From NCBI RefSeq assembly GCF_000316115.1, contig NZ_JH993793.1, forward strand, positions 632,677 through 696,676: DNA of 64,000 bases, written 5' to 3'. The notes beneath the pieces were generated by a model. That model saw only the letters and a program-made list of their open reading frames with translations. It ran no database searches and had not been told where the DNA came from. The position numbers and the translations under genes were made by a program. The stretch's first letter is position 1; every line of letters starts with the position of its first letter. Source of the DNA: Leptolyngbya sp. PCC 7375. Its GTDB lineage: Bacteria > Cyanobacteriota > Cyanobacteriia > Phormidesmidales > Phormidesmidaceae. This document shows, piece after piece, positions 1-8,361 of the stretch.

Positions 1-406
1 GCCCGGTAACCACCTGGCTAGCGGTAGTGGCTAGATTCAAATCTTGAGCAATGGCTAAAGCGGTCGCGGGATGATCCCCCGTGATCATCCACACAGCAAT
101 GCCAGCGGCATGGCAGGATGCGATCGCATCTTTTACCCCAGGTCTCAGGGGATCGATCATGCCAACAAATCCGAGCAGTTTTAGCTTAGAAGGCTCAGGC
201 GGCACCTGGGTAGAATCAAGGCTTTTGGGAGCCATACCTTCAGCCAGTGCCAACACCCGATAGCCCTGCTCGGCCATTTGCTGGGAGAAATGCCAGGACG
301 ATGGTTCAGGCAACACCTCACACATGGTTCGCAAACGCTCAGGAGCCCCTTTGACCAAGACATGTACCTCGTCCTCAATGGCATGGTAAGTGGCGGCAAA
401 TTGATG
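1..406 (-). pseudogene. P-type cation-transporting ATPase fragment
   Basis: Read on the minus strand, this stretch is open from the window edge to an in-frame stop at 407-409. It gives the nucleotide-binding and phosphorylation-domain part of a P-type ATPase: a KGAPERL motif, then a GFVGMIDPLRP-like segment followed by ITGDHPATA. These are hallmarks of calcium/cation pumps (P2 type). The coding direction runs toward base 1, so the C-terminal part lies outside the window. The N-terminal half, including the DKTGT phosphorylation site and early membrane helices, is missing because homology stops abruptly near 400-410, where an unrelated plus-strand gene begins. I infer a gene broken by recombination or insertion. 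The fragment assignment is firm; the substrate is not determined. Confidence 0.75.
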
Positions 407-1504
407 TTAAGGCCACATGATCCGGTGTATCGATTGCTGGGTCGGATCACCATGCGCACCTATGTGTTTCACCATGTGATGTACGGGGGTGAACCGTTAA
501 CTGGTGACGGTCTTATCAAAGAAGTTCTAGCTGTAGCAAAAGCGTTACCAGGCTATGGGTTATGGTGTCGCCATCAGCATGAAATCGAAGACCGTGTTTC
601 AGAATGGGTCAGCTGCATCGAAAAAAGTCACTACTTTCACTATGGTGAACAGTTTGGAAAGTACAAATCTAAAAAGGAGAAACTAGAATCTGAAGATACT
701 GAACCCAGCTGGAACCAACAGCAAAGCCAAAAGACTAAAAATAAAATTCAAGCCGCACTCAAAGAACTATCGGAGAAAAATGAACTGCCAAAACAGGCAA
801 CTGCCAGATTTAATGCCCTAAGAAAATTTGGCATTGGAGGTGGGTCGCTATACCGATACAAAGAACTGTGGCATCCACTCTGGAAATTACAGCAAAAATC
901 CCCCCAGCCCCCCCAACTTAATAATGAATCTGGACAGTTTGGCCATGCTAACGCGCCAAACTGTCACAGCTCCACAAGCTTATTACAAGGTATAGATGGT
1001 AATAACAATAAAACCAATAGTTCTGGCGATCGCAAATCTGTTGCACCTCAGCCAGAGGGTGGTAATCTCCATCAAGAGGAGATTCAGCGCATCCGAGAGA
1101 TGTTGTCGAATGCTCAGATTGCTGTCGATTTGCAGGCCGCTCAGGAGGTTGTAGAGGCTGAGGAGATGATGGCTCAAGAGTCGAGGGAAGCTCATCTACA
1201 ACAGATGGCTTATTGGTTAACATTGGATGATCCGATTTTGATGGCAGAGGCCCTGGCATGGTTACGGCAACAGCCGCCTGAACTATGTGCTGAGTTGTTG
1301 GATACGGAGCTGCCAGAGGTGCAACAGTGGTCGTTAGAGACGATTGTGGAGATAGTAGAGCAGCTGCAACGTTTGGATTGGGGACCTAGAAGGATAGGCG
1401 AGGAGTTACGATCGCAATTTTCCACATCCTCACTTGCCTATCTCACAGCTGAACAAAGACAACAGTGGCTATCTTATTTGCGATCGCACTTTGAGACAGG
1501 ATAA
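278..1504 (+). CDS. plasmid-type hypothetical protein, probably 5'-truncated
   Basis: The frame is open for 408 codons, but its first ~45 codons are antisense to the P-type ATPase fragment and are unlikely to be native. Recognisable protein begins around 413-452, where an ATG at 452 starts a segment rich in Tyr, His and Trp (ALPGYGLWCRHQHEIEDRV). A Lys/Glu-rich region and a Pro/Gln-rich linker follow (residues ~205-215, encoded by a C-rich repeat). The C-terminal third is acidic and helical, with repeated leucine-rich helices and many Gln, Glu and Trp. No catalytic motif was seen. The style resembles hypothetical proteins of cyanobacterial plasmids and mobile regions, but I do not recognise the family. 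The likely status is an N-terminally truncated gene fused by accident to ATPase antisense sequence. The MITE inserted 23 bp beyond its stop. Confidence 0.5.
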   Translation: MLGEMPGRWFRQHLTHGSQTLRSPFDQDMYLVLNGMVSGGKLMLRPHDPVYRLLGRITMRTYVFHHVMYGGEPLTGDGLIKEVLAVAKALPGYGLWCRHQHEIEDRVSEWVSCIEKSHYFHYGEQFGKYKSKKEKLESEDTEPSWNQQQSQKTKNKIQAALKELSEKNELPKQATARFNALRKFGIGGGSLYRYKELWHPLWKLQQKSPQPPQLNNESGQFGHANAPNCHSSTSLLQGIDGNNNKTNSSGDRKSVAPQPEGGNLHQEEIQRIREMLSNAQIAVDLQAAQEVVEAEEMMAQESREAHLQQMAYWLTLDDPILMAEALAWLRQQPPELCAELLDTELPEVQQWSLETIVEIVEQLQRLDWGPRRIGEELRSQFSTSSLAYLTAEQRQQWLSYLRSHFETG

Positions 1505-1527
1505 GTGGCTTTCATAATGCTTTGATC

Positions 1528-1683
1528 GGGTACCAACATAAAGCGGGACGATTTACTAAGGAATCTAGAGTTCGGAATTAGGAATTCGGAGTTCGGAATG
1601 CCCTCCCTTTCCGACTTCCGACTTCCGACTTCCGACTTCCGACTTCAGTCCTAGCCAAGATTTCCCGGCTTAAATTGATACCC
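1528..1683. mobile_element. MITE with TIRs matching the DUF6399-type IS
   Basis: A 156-bp element runs from GGGTACCAACATAAAGCGGG to the complement of GGGTATCAATTTAAGCCGGG. It is flanked by a perfect 8-bp target duplication CTTTGATC (1520-1527 and 1684-1691). Its interior is a run of short CGACTTC/GGAAGTC-type direct repeats with no open frame. The terminal sequence matches the ends of the IS at 49192-50947 (GGGTAAC....TTAAGCCGGG), which also makes 8-bp duplications, so that transposase is the probable mover. A second copy lies in opposite orientation at 62532-62680. The element supplies the last codons and stop of the neighbouring methyltransferase gene. Confidence 0.85.
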
Positions 1684-2380
1684 CTTTGATCTCTATCTTT
1701 GGTTTAACACCGATCGTGGCTATGCACATCCATTTCGACCAGCCAGTGCCATAGTCAAAGGATCTCATAGCCTCCAGTCCTGCTGCTTGCAGGAAAGAGT
1801 CCAGCTGGTTGGAGGCGTATCCTCGATTTTGCCAGCGCAGGGACATAAGGACTTGCCCCAGTCCTTTGCGAGTCACTGAGCCAATCAGAGGGGCACCCGG
1901 TTTCAGGACTCGGACCATCTCACGCAACGTTGCCTCGGGTTCGGCCATGTGCTCCAAAACATGGGCAAATATGACCGCGTCGAAGGATTTATCGGCAAAG
2001 GGCAAGCTCTTGATATCCCCCCATCTCAAATCGAGAGTCGTGCAGCGATTTTCCAGAATCTGTTGAGCGTGGGTCAACATAGGGTAGGAAATATCGACAC
2101 CGGAGACATGAGCAGGCTGATCGATACTGTCTAAAAGCGCAAGACTGAAAGCTCCTGTTCCCACTCCACAGTCGAGAATTTGAGATGTTTGATCAAGATG
2201 ACTTAAGCAGTTGCGCACTACCTGACTTTCGAACAGCAGCTGATAATCGTGGAGCTGGCCCAGGCGGGCCAAATTGTCCTGCCATTGATGGGCTGAGGCA
2301 TCGTATAGTGAGCGGAGGGTATCGATGCTGGGAGCGGTTTTCCAACAGTCTAATGTGGGAATTGCTGTAGTTAATGGCAT
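1670..2380 (-). CDS. class I SAM-dependent methyltransferase (MITE-altered C-terminus)
   Basis: This 236-residue protein has a class I methyltransferase fold: motif I ILDCGVGTGAF, an acidic residue ending strand 2 (SGVDIS), FDAVIFAHVLEHM as motif IV and a VLKPGAPLIG post-motif. It belongs to the UbiE/Methyltransf_11 type and should transfer a methyl group from S-adenosylmethionine to an unknown small molecule or lipid. I chose the ATG at 2380 because AAGGGGG lies about 10 bases upstream; the frame stays open to 2491, but that extension looks non-native. It is the last gene of a minus-strand cluster. The stop codon and last four residues lie in the MITE at 1528-1683. Without the insertion the protein would end EIKAL instead of EIKGVSI, so activity is probably unaffected. 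Confidence 0.8.
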   Translation of the reverse strand: MPLTTAIPTLDCWKTAPSIDTLRSLYDASAHQWQDNLARLGQLHDYQLLFESQVVRNCLSHLDQTSQILDCGVGTGAFSLALLDSIDQPAHVSGVDISYPMLTHAQQILENRCTTLDLRWGDIKSLPFADKSFDAVIFAHVLEHMAEPEATLREMVRVLKPGAPLIGSVTRKGLGQVLMSLRWQNRGYASNQLDSFLQAAGLEAMRSFDYGTGWSKWMCIATIGVKPKIEIKGVSI

Positions 2381-2517
2381 GACTAAATCGACCCCCTTGT
2401 TGTAGAGGGCTATAGGTTCGGTTGATTTGATTGATGGAAAGCTGTAGCGGCCTGAGATTACGGATTGCCCCCTTCGCGGGGTAGCCGCCAATTACGATCT
2501 GCCCATCTTATCTCTGT

Positions 2518-3162
2518 CTACCAGTGCAGGATTAGCGGCAAGGCAGGGCGATAATCTTCTGTACGCCGCGAATCATGATGATCCAAAGTGATTTCCATGA
2601 GATGTTCCTGGCCAGATCGCAGTGAGAGGCAATCCGCTTGTGTAGCCAGCTCTAATACCCCTTCAGTATCTGTTGAGGGAGTGGAAATAATCACCTCACT
2701 AACCGTCTGAGGGTTGCGGTTAGGCTGTGGTTTAGGAACTCCTGGATCTTGGAATGGGCAATAGAAACAGAGCGGTTCAGCAATATTGTGAGAATTTGCG
2801 CCCACATGGAAGCCTATGGGTGGTGGAAAGTAAGCGGGTTGATAATGCCAGCCAGGGAAAGGCATGTCCGAACTGACATTGTCTTTGCGGGGCACAAAAA
2901 TGATGCCGAATGGCGATGCGGTGGGATCTTTAGCTCGCTCAGAAAAGAGCAGGCTTCGACCCGGCCCATTTCTTGCTTCATCGGCATCTTGCACCCAGAT
3001 AAACTCCAGCATGCCATTGGCAAAGTAAAACCGGCGGTTGGCAGTACCCTGCCCTGGATGAGTGTTTCTCGGTCCTTCTTGAAAACCGTGTTCAAGCAAC
3101 CGATCAGCTACCTTAGCTTCCGGCTCAACCAGTATAAATACGTGATCTAGTGTCATAGTCAT
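2518..3162 (-). CDS. VOC-superfamily (glyoxalase-like) protein
   Basis: A 214-residue soluble protein opens with MTMTLDHVFILVEP, the usual first strand and metal-ligand histidine of vicinal-oxygen-chelate proteins. An NRRFYFANGMLEFIWV strand with a glutamate ligand-like position follows, as in Glyoxalase_3-type members. A Pro-rich middle (FPPPIGFHVGANSHNIAEPL) and a second hydrophobic strand pair complete it. The family includes dioxygenases, isomerases and antibiotic-binding proteins, so the reaction cannot be assigned. It ends 26 bases before the window position of the next minus-strand stop region and starts 6 bases from the upstream methyltransferase stop, so the two are surely co-transcribed. 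Pairing with methyltransferases suggests small-molecule modification; that is inference only. Confidence 0.7.
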   Translation of the reverse strand: MTMTLDHVFILVEPEAKVADRLLEHGFQEGPRNTHPGQGTANRRFYFANGMLEFIWVQDADEARNGPGRSLLFSERAKDPTASPFGIIFVPRKDNVSSDMPFPGWHYQPAYFPPPIGFHVGANSHNIAEPLCFYCPFQDPGVPKPQPNRNPQTVSEVIISTPSTDTEGVLELATQADCLSLRSGQEHLMEITLDHHDSRRTEDYRPALPLILHW

Positions 3163-3168
3163 GGTCGT

Positions 3169-3792
3169 TTATGCGGGCTTTTTGGCCACGATGAACACTG
3201 CACTGTTCTTACTCGGTTGCCATTGGTAATCTAGTTCAAATCCAGCCTGGGTTAAACTGTCGGCCAATGCTTGCACGGTGAGAACCTGAACAAACGGAAA
3301 AAATCCGAGGACTCGCCCAATGGGCGCGATCAGCTTAAACCAGCCCATGGTGTCTCCTATGCAGACGGTGCTGGTGACGAAGAGACCACCCGGTCTAAGC
3401 ATTTGATACACCCGAGCGATCGCAGCCTCTTGATTGGGTAGCAGGTGCAAAATGCTGAGGCCTAGCACCGCGTCTAGGCTCTGATCAGGACTGTCGAAGT
3501 CTTCAATGGCGGCCTGTTCAAAGGTCACGTTATGGATGTGCTCAGCCTCGGCCTTGCCCTGGGCAATGGCAATCATGTTGGCAGAGAAATCAATGGCGCG
3601 GATGTGCTTGACATAGGGGGCATGGAGGATAGCCGTTGACCCCGTACCGCAGCCGATTTCCAGCACGTCCATGTCGGGTCGAAAGTAGTCGCGGGTGACC
3701 GCTAGTTTTTTCTGATAAGCGGCTTCATCGGCGATGGGCTGCTTAGCGTATTTCTCGGCAATTTTGTCCCAAAATTTACTGGCTTGAGCCAT
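3169..3792 (-). CDS. class I SAM-dependent methyltransferase
   Basis: The protein has 207 residues and starts MAQASKFWDKIAEKYAKQP, the usual opening of small UbiE-like methyltransferases. Motif I is VLEIGCGTGSTA (residues ~43-54), the ribose-binding acidic position is in RAIDFSANMI, and LDAVLGLSILHLLPN plus a MLRPGGLFVTS strand follow. A hydrophobic stretch (MGWFKLIAPIGRVLGFFPF) near residue 150 could form a substrate pocket or contact membranes. The methyl acceptor is unknown. The gene sits between a P-loop protein upstream (10-bp gap) and the VOC protein downstream (6-bp gap) in a tight minus-strand operon. The assignment to class I methyltransferases is solid. Confidence 0.85.
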   Translation of the reverse strand: MAQASKFWDKIAEKYAKQPIADEAAYQKKLAVTRDYFRPDMDVLEIGCGTGSTAILHAPYVKHIRAIDFSANMIAIAQGKAEAEHIHNVTFEQAAIEDFDSPDQSLDAVLGLSILHLLPNQEAAIARVYQMLRPGGLFVTSTVCIGDTMGWFKLIAPIGRVLGFFPFVQVLTVQALADSLTQAGFELDYQWQPSKNSAVFIVAKKPA

Positions 3793-3802
3793 GGTTCAGC
3801 TC

Positions 3803-4333
3803 CTATGTAATGTTGTTATGTGCCGATATGGTCTGGTAAAACTGGGCGATGTCTTGGCGCGATCGCAAGTGAAAAACTTGCTTTGTGGCCTTAGCCGTTT
3901 CCACATAGTCTCGATACCGGGGTGTCAGTTTGGCATGGCACAGCCGGACGGTGGCATAGCTTTTCAGCGTGCTGCGCAACAGTGGACTATTTTCTGGCCA
4001 ACCGGCAGGGGTTACCCATGCCCCTTGCAGAAAGCGTTTGGTCACCCACCAGTAATGTTGCACTACGGGCATATCGAGATAGACCAAGGTGTCGGCCACT
4101 GCCAAACGCTCCCATACGGTATCCAATGAGCCAAAGCCATCCACGATCCACTGGTCTTGCTTTAGTAGCGCATCATGGGCAGCTTTGAACTCGGCGTGGG
4201 GGACTTCGCCACCACCAGGCTGGTACTGCAGCAAATCAAGCGGCACCCAGGGTAAGCCAGTCATGTCAGCCATGCGTTTGCTTAAAGTGGATTTGCCACC
4301 GCCCGTATTCCCAAATACAGCGATTTTGTTCAT
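3803..4333 (-). CDS. P-loop kinase-like protein (FlaR/adenylate-kinase-related)
   Basis: A 176-residue protein opens MNKIAVFGNTGGGKSTLSKR, a textbook Walker A at residues 8-16. An NMP-binding-like segment follows (GLPWVPLDLLQYQPGG), then DQWIVDGFGS and the strand DTLVYLDMP (Walker B-like). The overall pattern is that of small DNA-topology-modulation/FlaR-like or adenylate-kinase-related ATPases. These bind ATP and probably phosphorylate a small molecule; the substrate is unknown. The gene is within a minus-strand operon, 21 bp after the membrane protein and 10 bp before a methyltransferase. The start is secure because the P-loop follows directly. Confidence 0.8.
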   Translation of the reverse strand: MNKIAVFGNTGGGKSTLSKRMADMTGLPWVPLDLLQYQPGGGEVPHAEFKAAHDALLKQDQWIVDGFGSLDTVWERLAVADTLVYLDMPVVQHYWWVTKRFLQGAWVTPAGWPENSPLLRSTLKSYATVRLCHAKLTPRYRDYVETAKATKQVFHLRSRQDIAQFYQTISAHNNIT

Positions 4334-4354
4334 TGGTTTACTCTCCAGCTGCTT

Positions 4355-4795
4355 TTATGACGATACTTCCTGACCGATTCCATGTTGCTTGGAAAATGGG
4401 TTCCGCCACCACCATGCCGACCATATGATGAATAACAGCGCAGCCATTTCCATAATCATATGCAAGGTATCGTCTAGATCGGTTGTGCCATTGTTGATCT
4501 CAAACGCGAAGGTAATCGCAGCAGCAATAATATTCGCCCAACGATTTGCACCATAGGGCAATAGTCGAGAGAGGAGAACCATGGAAATCGGCACTGAAGC
4601 CACAAAACCACCGAAGAGCAACAGATTTTCTGTTATCTGAATGCCATTGAATGTCCCGGTCATTACTTGTTCAATGAAGCCAGGCTCAACAAATTCATGG
4701 ATATCCCGAAATATTGTATTGAAGAGATAAAACATCCACAGAGTGGATAGCTTGGCTTTCATCGCCATTGTCAGTATTTGTTTCTGTAAATTCAT
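4355..4795 (-). CDS. DUF6326-like four-helix membrane protein
   Basis: This 146-residue protein has an N-terminal amphipathic start (MNLQKQILTMAMKAKLSTLW) and about four membrane segments: residues ~18-30, ~52-78 (LLLFGGFVASVPISMVLLSR), ~87-100 and ~112-130 (MIMEMAALLFIIWSAWWW). A conserved-looking acidic loop (RDIHEFVEPGFIEQVMTGTFNG) sits between the first two. This matches the DUF6326 family of small bacterial membrane proteins of unknown role. The start overlaps the stop of the upstream 87-residue gene by four bases (ATGA type), so translation is coupled. No function should be inferred beyond membrane location. Confidence 0.7.
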   Translation of the reverse strand: MNLQKQILTMAMKAKLSTLWMFYLFNTIFRDIHEFVEPGFIEQVMTGTFNGIQITENLLLFGGFVASVPISMVLLSRLLPYGANRWANIIAAAITFAFEINNGTTDLDDTLHMIMEMAALLFIIWSAWWWRNPFSKQHGIGQEVSS

Positions 4796-5055
4796 GGTTG
4801 TTCTCCTTTGTCTGAATTTTTGTTTGTTTGAGCCGGCATGACCGAGACCAGCGGCAACCCCAAATCACGCACCTTAATCAGCAGGCCATAGAGCGCGGCT
4901 TGATCCACCACCGGGCCAGACAACAGCGTTTCACCGTTGTCCTTGAGTGCGATCTCAAATCCCTCAAACCAATGGCTCCAATGGGGAGCAAGATGTCCCT
5001 TGACACAAATTTCGTACTGGGGACAATTTTCGGCTGAGATATGGGTTTGACTCAT
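4792..5055 (-). CDS. small hypothetical protein, first gene of operon
   Basis: An 87-residue soluble protein contains the segment CPQYEICVKGHLAPHWSHWF, then FEIALKDNGETLLSGPVVDQAALYGLLIKVRDLGLPLVSV. The second part is typical of small conserved proteins that co-occur with DUF6326-type and transporter genes. I recognise the style but not a named family. It overlaps the membrane protein by four bases and is the first gene downstream of the palindrome at 5084-5103. No membrane segment, metal cluster or signal peptide is present. Confidence 0.65.
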   Translation of the reverse strand: MSQTHISAENCPQYEICVKGHLAPHWSHWFEGFEIALKDNGETLLSGPVVDQAALYGLLIKVRDLGLPLVSVMPAQTNKNSDKGEQP

Positions 5056-5083
5056 GGGAGTTGCAATTGTCTTGCTCCTCTAA

Positions 5084-5103
5084 TACCAAATCCGAATTTG
5101 GTA
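5084..5103. promoter_or_regulatory. perfect palindrome TACCAAAT-4-ATTTGGTA, operator candidate
   Basis: TACCAAAT CCGA ATTTGGTA is a perfect 8-bp inverted repeat with a four-base spacer, about 30-48 bases upstream of the start of the 87-residue gene. It lies between that operon and the LuxR/MalT-type regulator. The position suits an operator. The sequence shows only symmetry; binding by the neighbouring regulator is inference. Similar palindromes also occur as dispersed repeats in cyanobacteria, which is the main alternative. Confidence 0.4.
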
Positions 5104-5197
5104 GAACAACTCAAAAATACAAAGGGATGTGGGGAGCCGTTATCCCCAGATGTGGGGATTCAAGGAGGAGTCCCGTGGGGATTAATGTGAGGAGTCG

Positions 5198-7984
5198 CTA
5201 AATCAGATTCAGCTCTGCGGCTCGTTTCACAGCGGCCCGACGATTGGTGACATTCAGTTTGCTGTAAATCCGCTTGGTATGGGTACGCACTGTACTCAAG
5301 GCCACGACCAGTTCACGGGCAATTTCTGGGCCAGACAGTTCGGTACTGAGTAATCGCAAAACATCCAGTTCTCGTTGGCTGAGGGGTTCGATTAAAGGTT
5401 GGGGATTAGGTACACCAGAAGCAGGAGCCACGTCATTCTGTGGCTGCCCCCAGGCTGCTAATGTGGTCAATAGCCGCTCAGTGTAAGTGGGAGTAATACC
5501 GTGAGTCATGGCCTCTCGCAGCAGTCGCGCCATCGGGGTTCCACAGTCTGCAAAGATGCGAACATGGCCCTCTGGTTCGGCCAGGGTCAAGGCCCGTTCT
5601 AGCGACATGACCGCAGCCGAAACATCTCCCTGAGCCTCCCCCGCCAGGGCCAGAACCACCAAAATTTTGATGACACTGCCAGTGCGCTCCTCGGCTTCTG
5701 CAGCTGCTAACAATCGATTTAGGAGTCCGACCGCCTGATGAATAACCTCGTCTGTGCGATGGCCCTGGCGGGCCGGTCTTTGACCATCGCGCCTGTATTG
5801 AGCGATCAAGACTCTGGCCAAGGTCAGGTGTTCGTATTCGCGCAGGTAGCTTGGCTGATCGTCTACCGACAGACCGCGATCGCTCACCCAGCCCAGTGCT
5901 TCAGTCAGCCTGCCCTGCCTTAACCACAACCGCACCTTTAAAGCCTCAACTGGGCGCACATCCGGAACGGGCGATCTACGGTATAACCGTGCGGCCTCCT
6001 GCAGATGGTCAAGGGCAGCGTCTAAGTCCCCCTGAGCCACCTTTAATTGGGCCTTTACCACCCACCAAAGATAGTCAGCCGCCGATACCGAAACCTGCTC
6101 ATGCAGAGCCTCACCCCTGAATAGCAGCTGACTAGCAGTTTCCAAATCTCCCTGTTCGTAGCAAATCTCGCTTAATACCAAATACAGCTCTGCCGTCCCC
6201 TGCAGAATCGGCCCGCTTTGCGCCGCCAGTTGTAAGGACTGTTCACAGGTTTTGACGGCTGCCCGGAGACGCCCCTGCGCCATACCCATATTCGCGAGAA
6301 TGAAGGTGGCAGCAACTACAATCTGGATACCGCCCAGCTTTTGAAAAAACATCAATCCCTCGGCGAAGGATCGGTGCGCAGCTTCTACATTGCCGCTGGC
6401 CCAATAGGCCAGACCGAGGAAGGCTGCGGTCGTACCCCGTTCATAATCATCATCGGTTGATAATAATGCCAGGGCTTGCTGGGCATAGGTCAGGGTGCTG
6501 GCGAAATCACCCAGCGCTTGGGCACGAAAGGCACGGGCATTAGCAATGGAGGCTGGTAAAGACCGATACTGCTCTTCATCTATCCCGATCCGTTGCGCCC
6601 CTTGGGGAGCGGAGGCATCACCCGGAAAGGTCTGCCCTAACTGCACCAACCCTCGTTCAGCATCTTGTAAACGGGTTTCAACCTCCTCTAGCTGGCCAGC
6701 GTTCAACAATACCAGCGCATAGGCAACACTCAGAGCGGGTCGGGCGCGAATCAGCGGGTCGGGCAGCGCCTTTATCCAGCTCAACACCGTGGCTTCCTGC
6801 TGACGCCTGCGCATGGTGGGCCACACCTGTTCGATCAGATCTGCCGCTCGCTCAAAATCCTGGGCAGCCAGGGCATGACGAATCGCATCAGAGAACAGAT
6901 CATGTTGCTCATACCACTCACTCGCCCGACCGTGCAGGCTGGGCATACGTTCTGGCCACTCCATCAGGGCATGGGCCTGGAGAACATCGGCAAACAGGTG
7001 ATGGTAACGGTACCATTGGCGCTTGTTATCTAATGGAATGATAAACAGGTTGCCACGCTCCAGCGTTTCCAACATGCCCTGGCCACTGTTTTGGTCAGTG
7101 ACGGCATCACAGACGGCATCACACAGAGAACCACTCAAGCGTTCTAAAACGGCGGTTTGCAACAAAAAGCGACGGACGCGCTCCGGTTGCCGCTGTAAGA
7201 CTTCTTCCATTAGATAGTCCACAATGTAGCGATCATCCCCCGAAAAAGCCGCCACGAAATCAGGGATGTCCTCGCGCCCTTGCAGGGATAGAGCCGCTAG
7301 TTGCAGCCCTGCAATCCAGCCTTCTGTCCGCTGCTCCAAGGCGGACACCTCCATTGCCGAAATCTCCAACCCCATCCTCTGGGTAAGGAAAGCTGCAGCT
7401 TCATCCGGCGTGAACCGCAGATCGCTCACCCTGAGCTCGGTCAATTCTTCGCGGGACCTTAAACGAGCCAGGGATAAGGGTGGATCGGCACGGCTGGCAA
7501 TAATCAAATGCATTTGGGGAGGCAAATGGTTGATCAAAAAGCCAATCGCGCTATGAATTGTCTGGGTCTCGATCCCATGGTAATCGTCAAGGATCAGGAC
7601 AAGATCCGCTTCAACTGCAGTGAGTTCATTCAGCAACGTCATCAAGACCGACTCAATTGGGGGTGGTTGCGGTGATTGCAGTAACGAGAGCGATCGCTCT
7701 CCGAGGCTGGGTTGAATTTTCTGCAGAGCGGTGATCAGATAGGTCCAGAAAAAAGTAGGATCATTGTCGCTTTGATCTAAAGAAACCCAGGCAACGTGTC
7801 TATTTGGTACAGCCGCTACCCATTCTGCCAACAGCGTCGTTTTGCCAAATCCTGCCGGGGCTGAGACCAGTGTTAGTTTACGCTTTGGGTTAATGCGCTC
7901 TACCAGCCTCGGGCGCGAGACTAGGCCAGCAGACCATTGGGGGAGATAGAGCTTGGTCTCCAGCAGAGGGATTCCTGCAATCAT
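5198..7984 (-). CDS. MalT-type LuxR-family transcriptional activator (LAL)
   Basis: A 928-residue protein has the order AAA/STAND ATPase, long TPR-like helical region, C-terminal LuxR helix-turn-helix. The Walker A motif is SAPAGFGKTTLLAEW (residues ~40-54), with a Walker B-like DLVLILDDYH (~127-136). Residues ~300-840 are repeated helical hairpins rich in Ala and Leu. The last ~65 residues contain PLSQRELDVLRLL and the recognition segment STVRTHTKRIYSKLNV, as in LuxR/GerE domains. Members of this class bind an inducer and ATP, oligomerise and activate transcription. It lies just upstream of, and on the same strand as, the methyltransferase/VOC/kinase operon, which it probably controls. The length (~900) is normal for the family, and no truncation is seen. 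Confidence 0.9.
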   Translation of the reverse strand: MIAGIPLLETKLYLPQWSAGLVSRPRLVERINPKRKLTLVSAPAGFGKTTLLAEWVAAVPNRHVAWVSLDQSDNDPTFFWTYLITALQKIQPSLGERSLSLLQSPQPPPIESVLMTLLNELTAVEADLVLILDDYHGIETQTIHSAIGFLINHLPPQMHLIIASRADPPLSLARLRSREELTELRVSDLRFTPDEAAAFLTQRMGLEISAMEVSALEQRTEGWIAGLQLAALSLQGREDIPDFVAAFSGDDRYIVDYLMEEVLQRQPERVRRFLLQTAVLERLSGSLCDAVCDAVTDQNSGQGMLETLERGNLFIIPLDNKRQWYRYHHLFADVLQAHALMEWPERMPSLHGRASEWYEQHDLFSDAIRHALAAQDFERAADLIEQVWPTMRRRQQEATVLSWIKALPDPLIRARPALSVAYALVLLNAGQLEEVETRLQDAERGLVQLGQTFPGDASAPQGAQRIGIDEEQYRSLPASIANARAFRAQALGDFASTLTYAQQALALLSTDDDYERGTTAAFLGLAYWASGNVEAAHRSFAEGLMFFQKLGGIQIVVAATFILANMGMAQGRLRAAVKTCEQSLQLAAQSGPILQGTAELYLVLSEICYEQGDLETASQLLFRGEALHEQVSVSAADYLWWVVKAQLKVAQGDLDAALDHLQEAARLYRRSPVPDVRPVEALKVRLWLRQGRLTEALGWVSDRGLSVDDQPSYLREYEHLTLARVLIAQYRRDGQRPARQGHRTDEVIHQAVGLLNRLLAAAEAEERTGSVIKILVVLALAGEAQGDVSAAVMSLERALTLAEPEGHVRIFADCGTPMARLLREAMTHGITPTYTERLLTTLAAWGQPQNDVAPASGVPNPQPLIEPLSQRELDVLRLLSTELSGPEIARELVVALSTVRTHTKRIYSKLNVTNRRAAVKRAAELNLI

Positions 7985-8039
7985 AGGCTCACCGAAGCAG
8001 TCATGACTATATCATCATGCTTCTAGAGATCGCTGGCAA

Positions 8040-8273
8040 AATAGTTACAGGTTAAATGCTAAGGACAAAGAGACTGAATTACCCAGTGGTTTTTGTCACG
8101 GAGATGTTCATTTAGAGAACGTGAAGGTTGATGGCATGTTTCCGACTATCATGGCACTACCAGCACAACCAGGCGTTACTTGGGGAACTGATTGGTTGAA
8201 TGACCTCTCGTACTTCGATGCTCACTTCAAAATGATTCAAGATTTTGCAAGACTTACTCATAGATTCCCATAG
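8040..8273 (+). pseudogene. phosphotransferase (APH-like) gene relic
   Basis: The intergenic space on the plus strand holds one open frame without a proper start. It reads GFCHGDVHLENVKVDG, the catalytic-loop signature of aminoglycoside/choline-type phosphotransferases (HGD..LEN), and then a C-terminal-like tail ending DFARLTHRFP and a TAG at 8271-8273. The segment that normally follows, with the DFD metal-binding motif, is missing or scrambled, and the N-terminal kinase lobe is absent. I therefore read it as the remains of a decayed gene. The motif is visible in the sequence; assignment to this family is inference from about 16 residues. Confidence 0.45.
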
Positions 8274-8361
8274 CAAAAGGTTTTAACAACAACCTATAGT
8301 CAGCCCAACGACTAAGATAAGCGGCGACCAGTACCTTTACATTCACATCAGCAATCATCGT

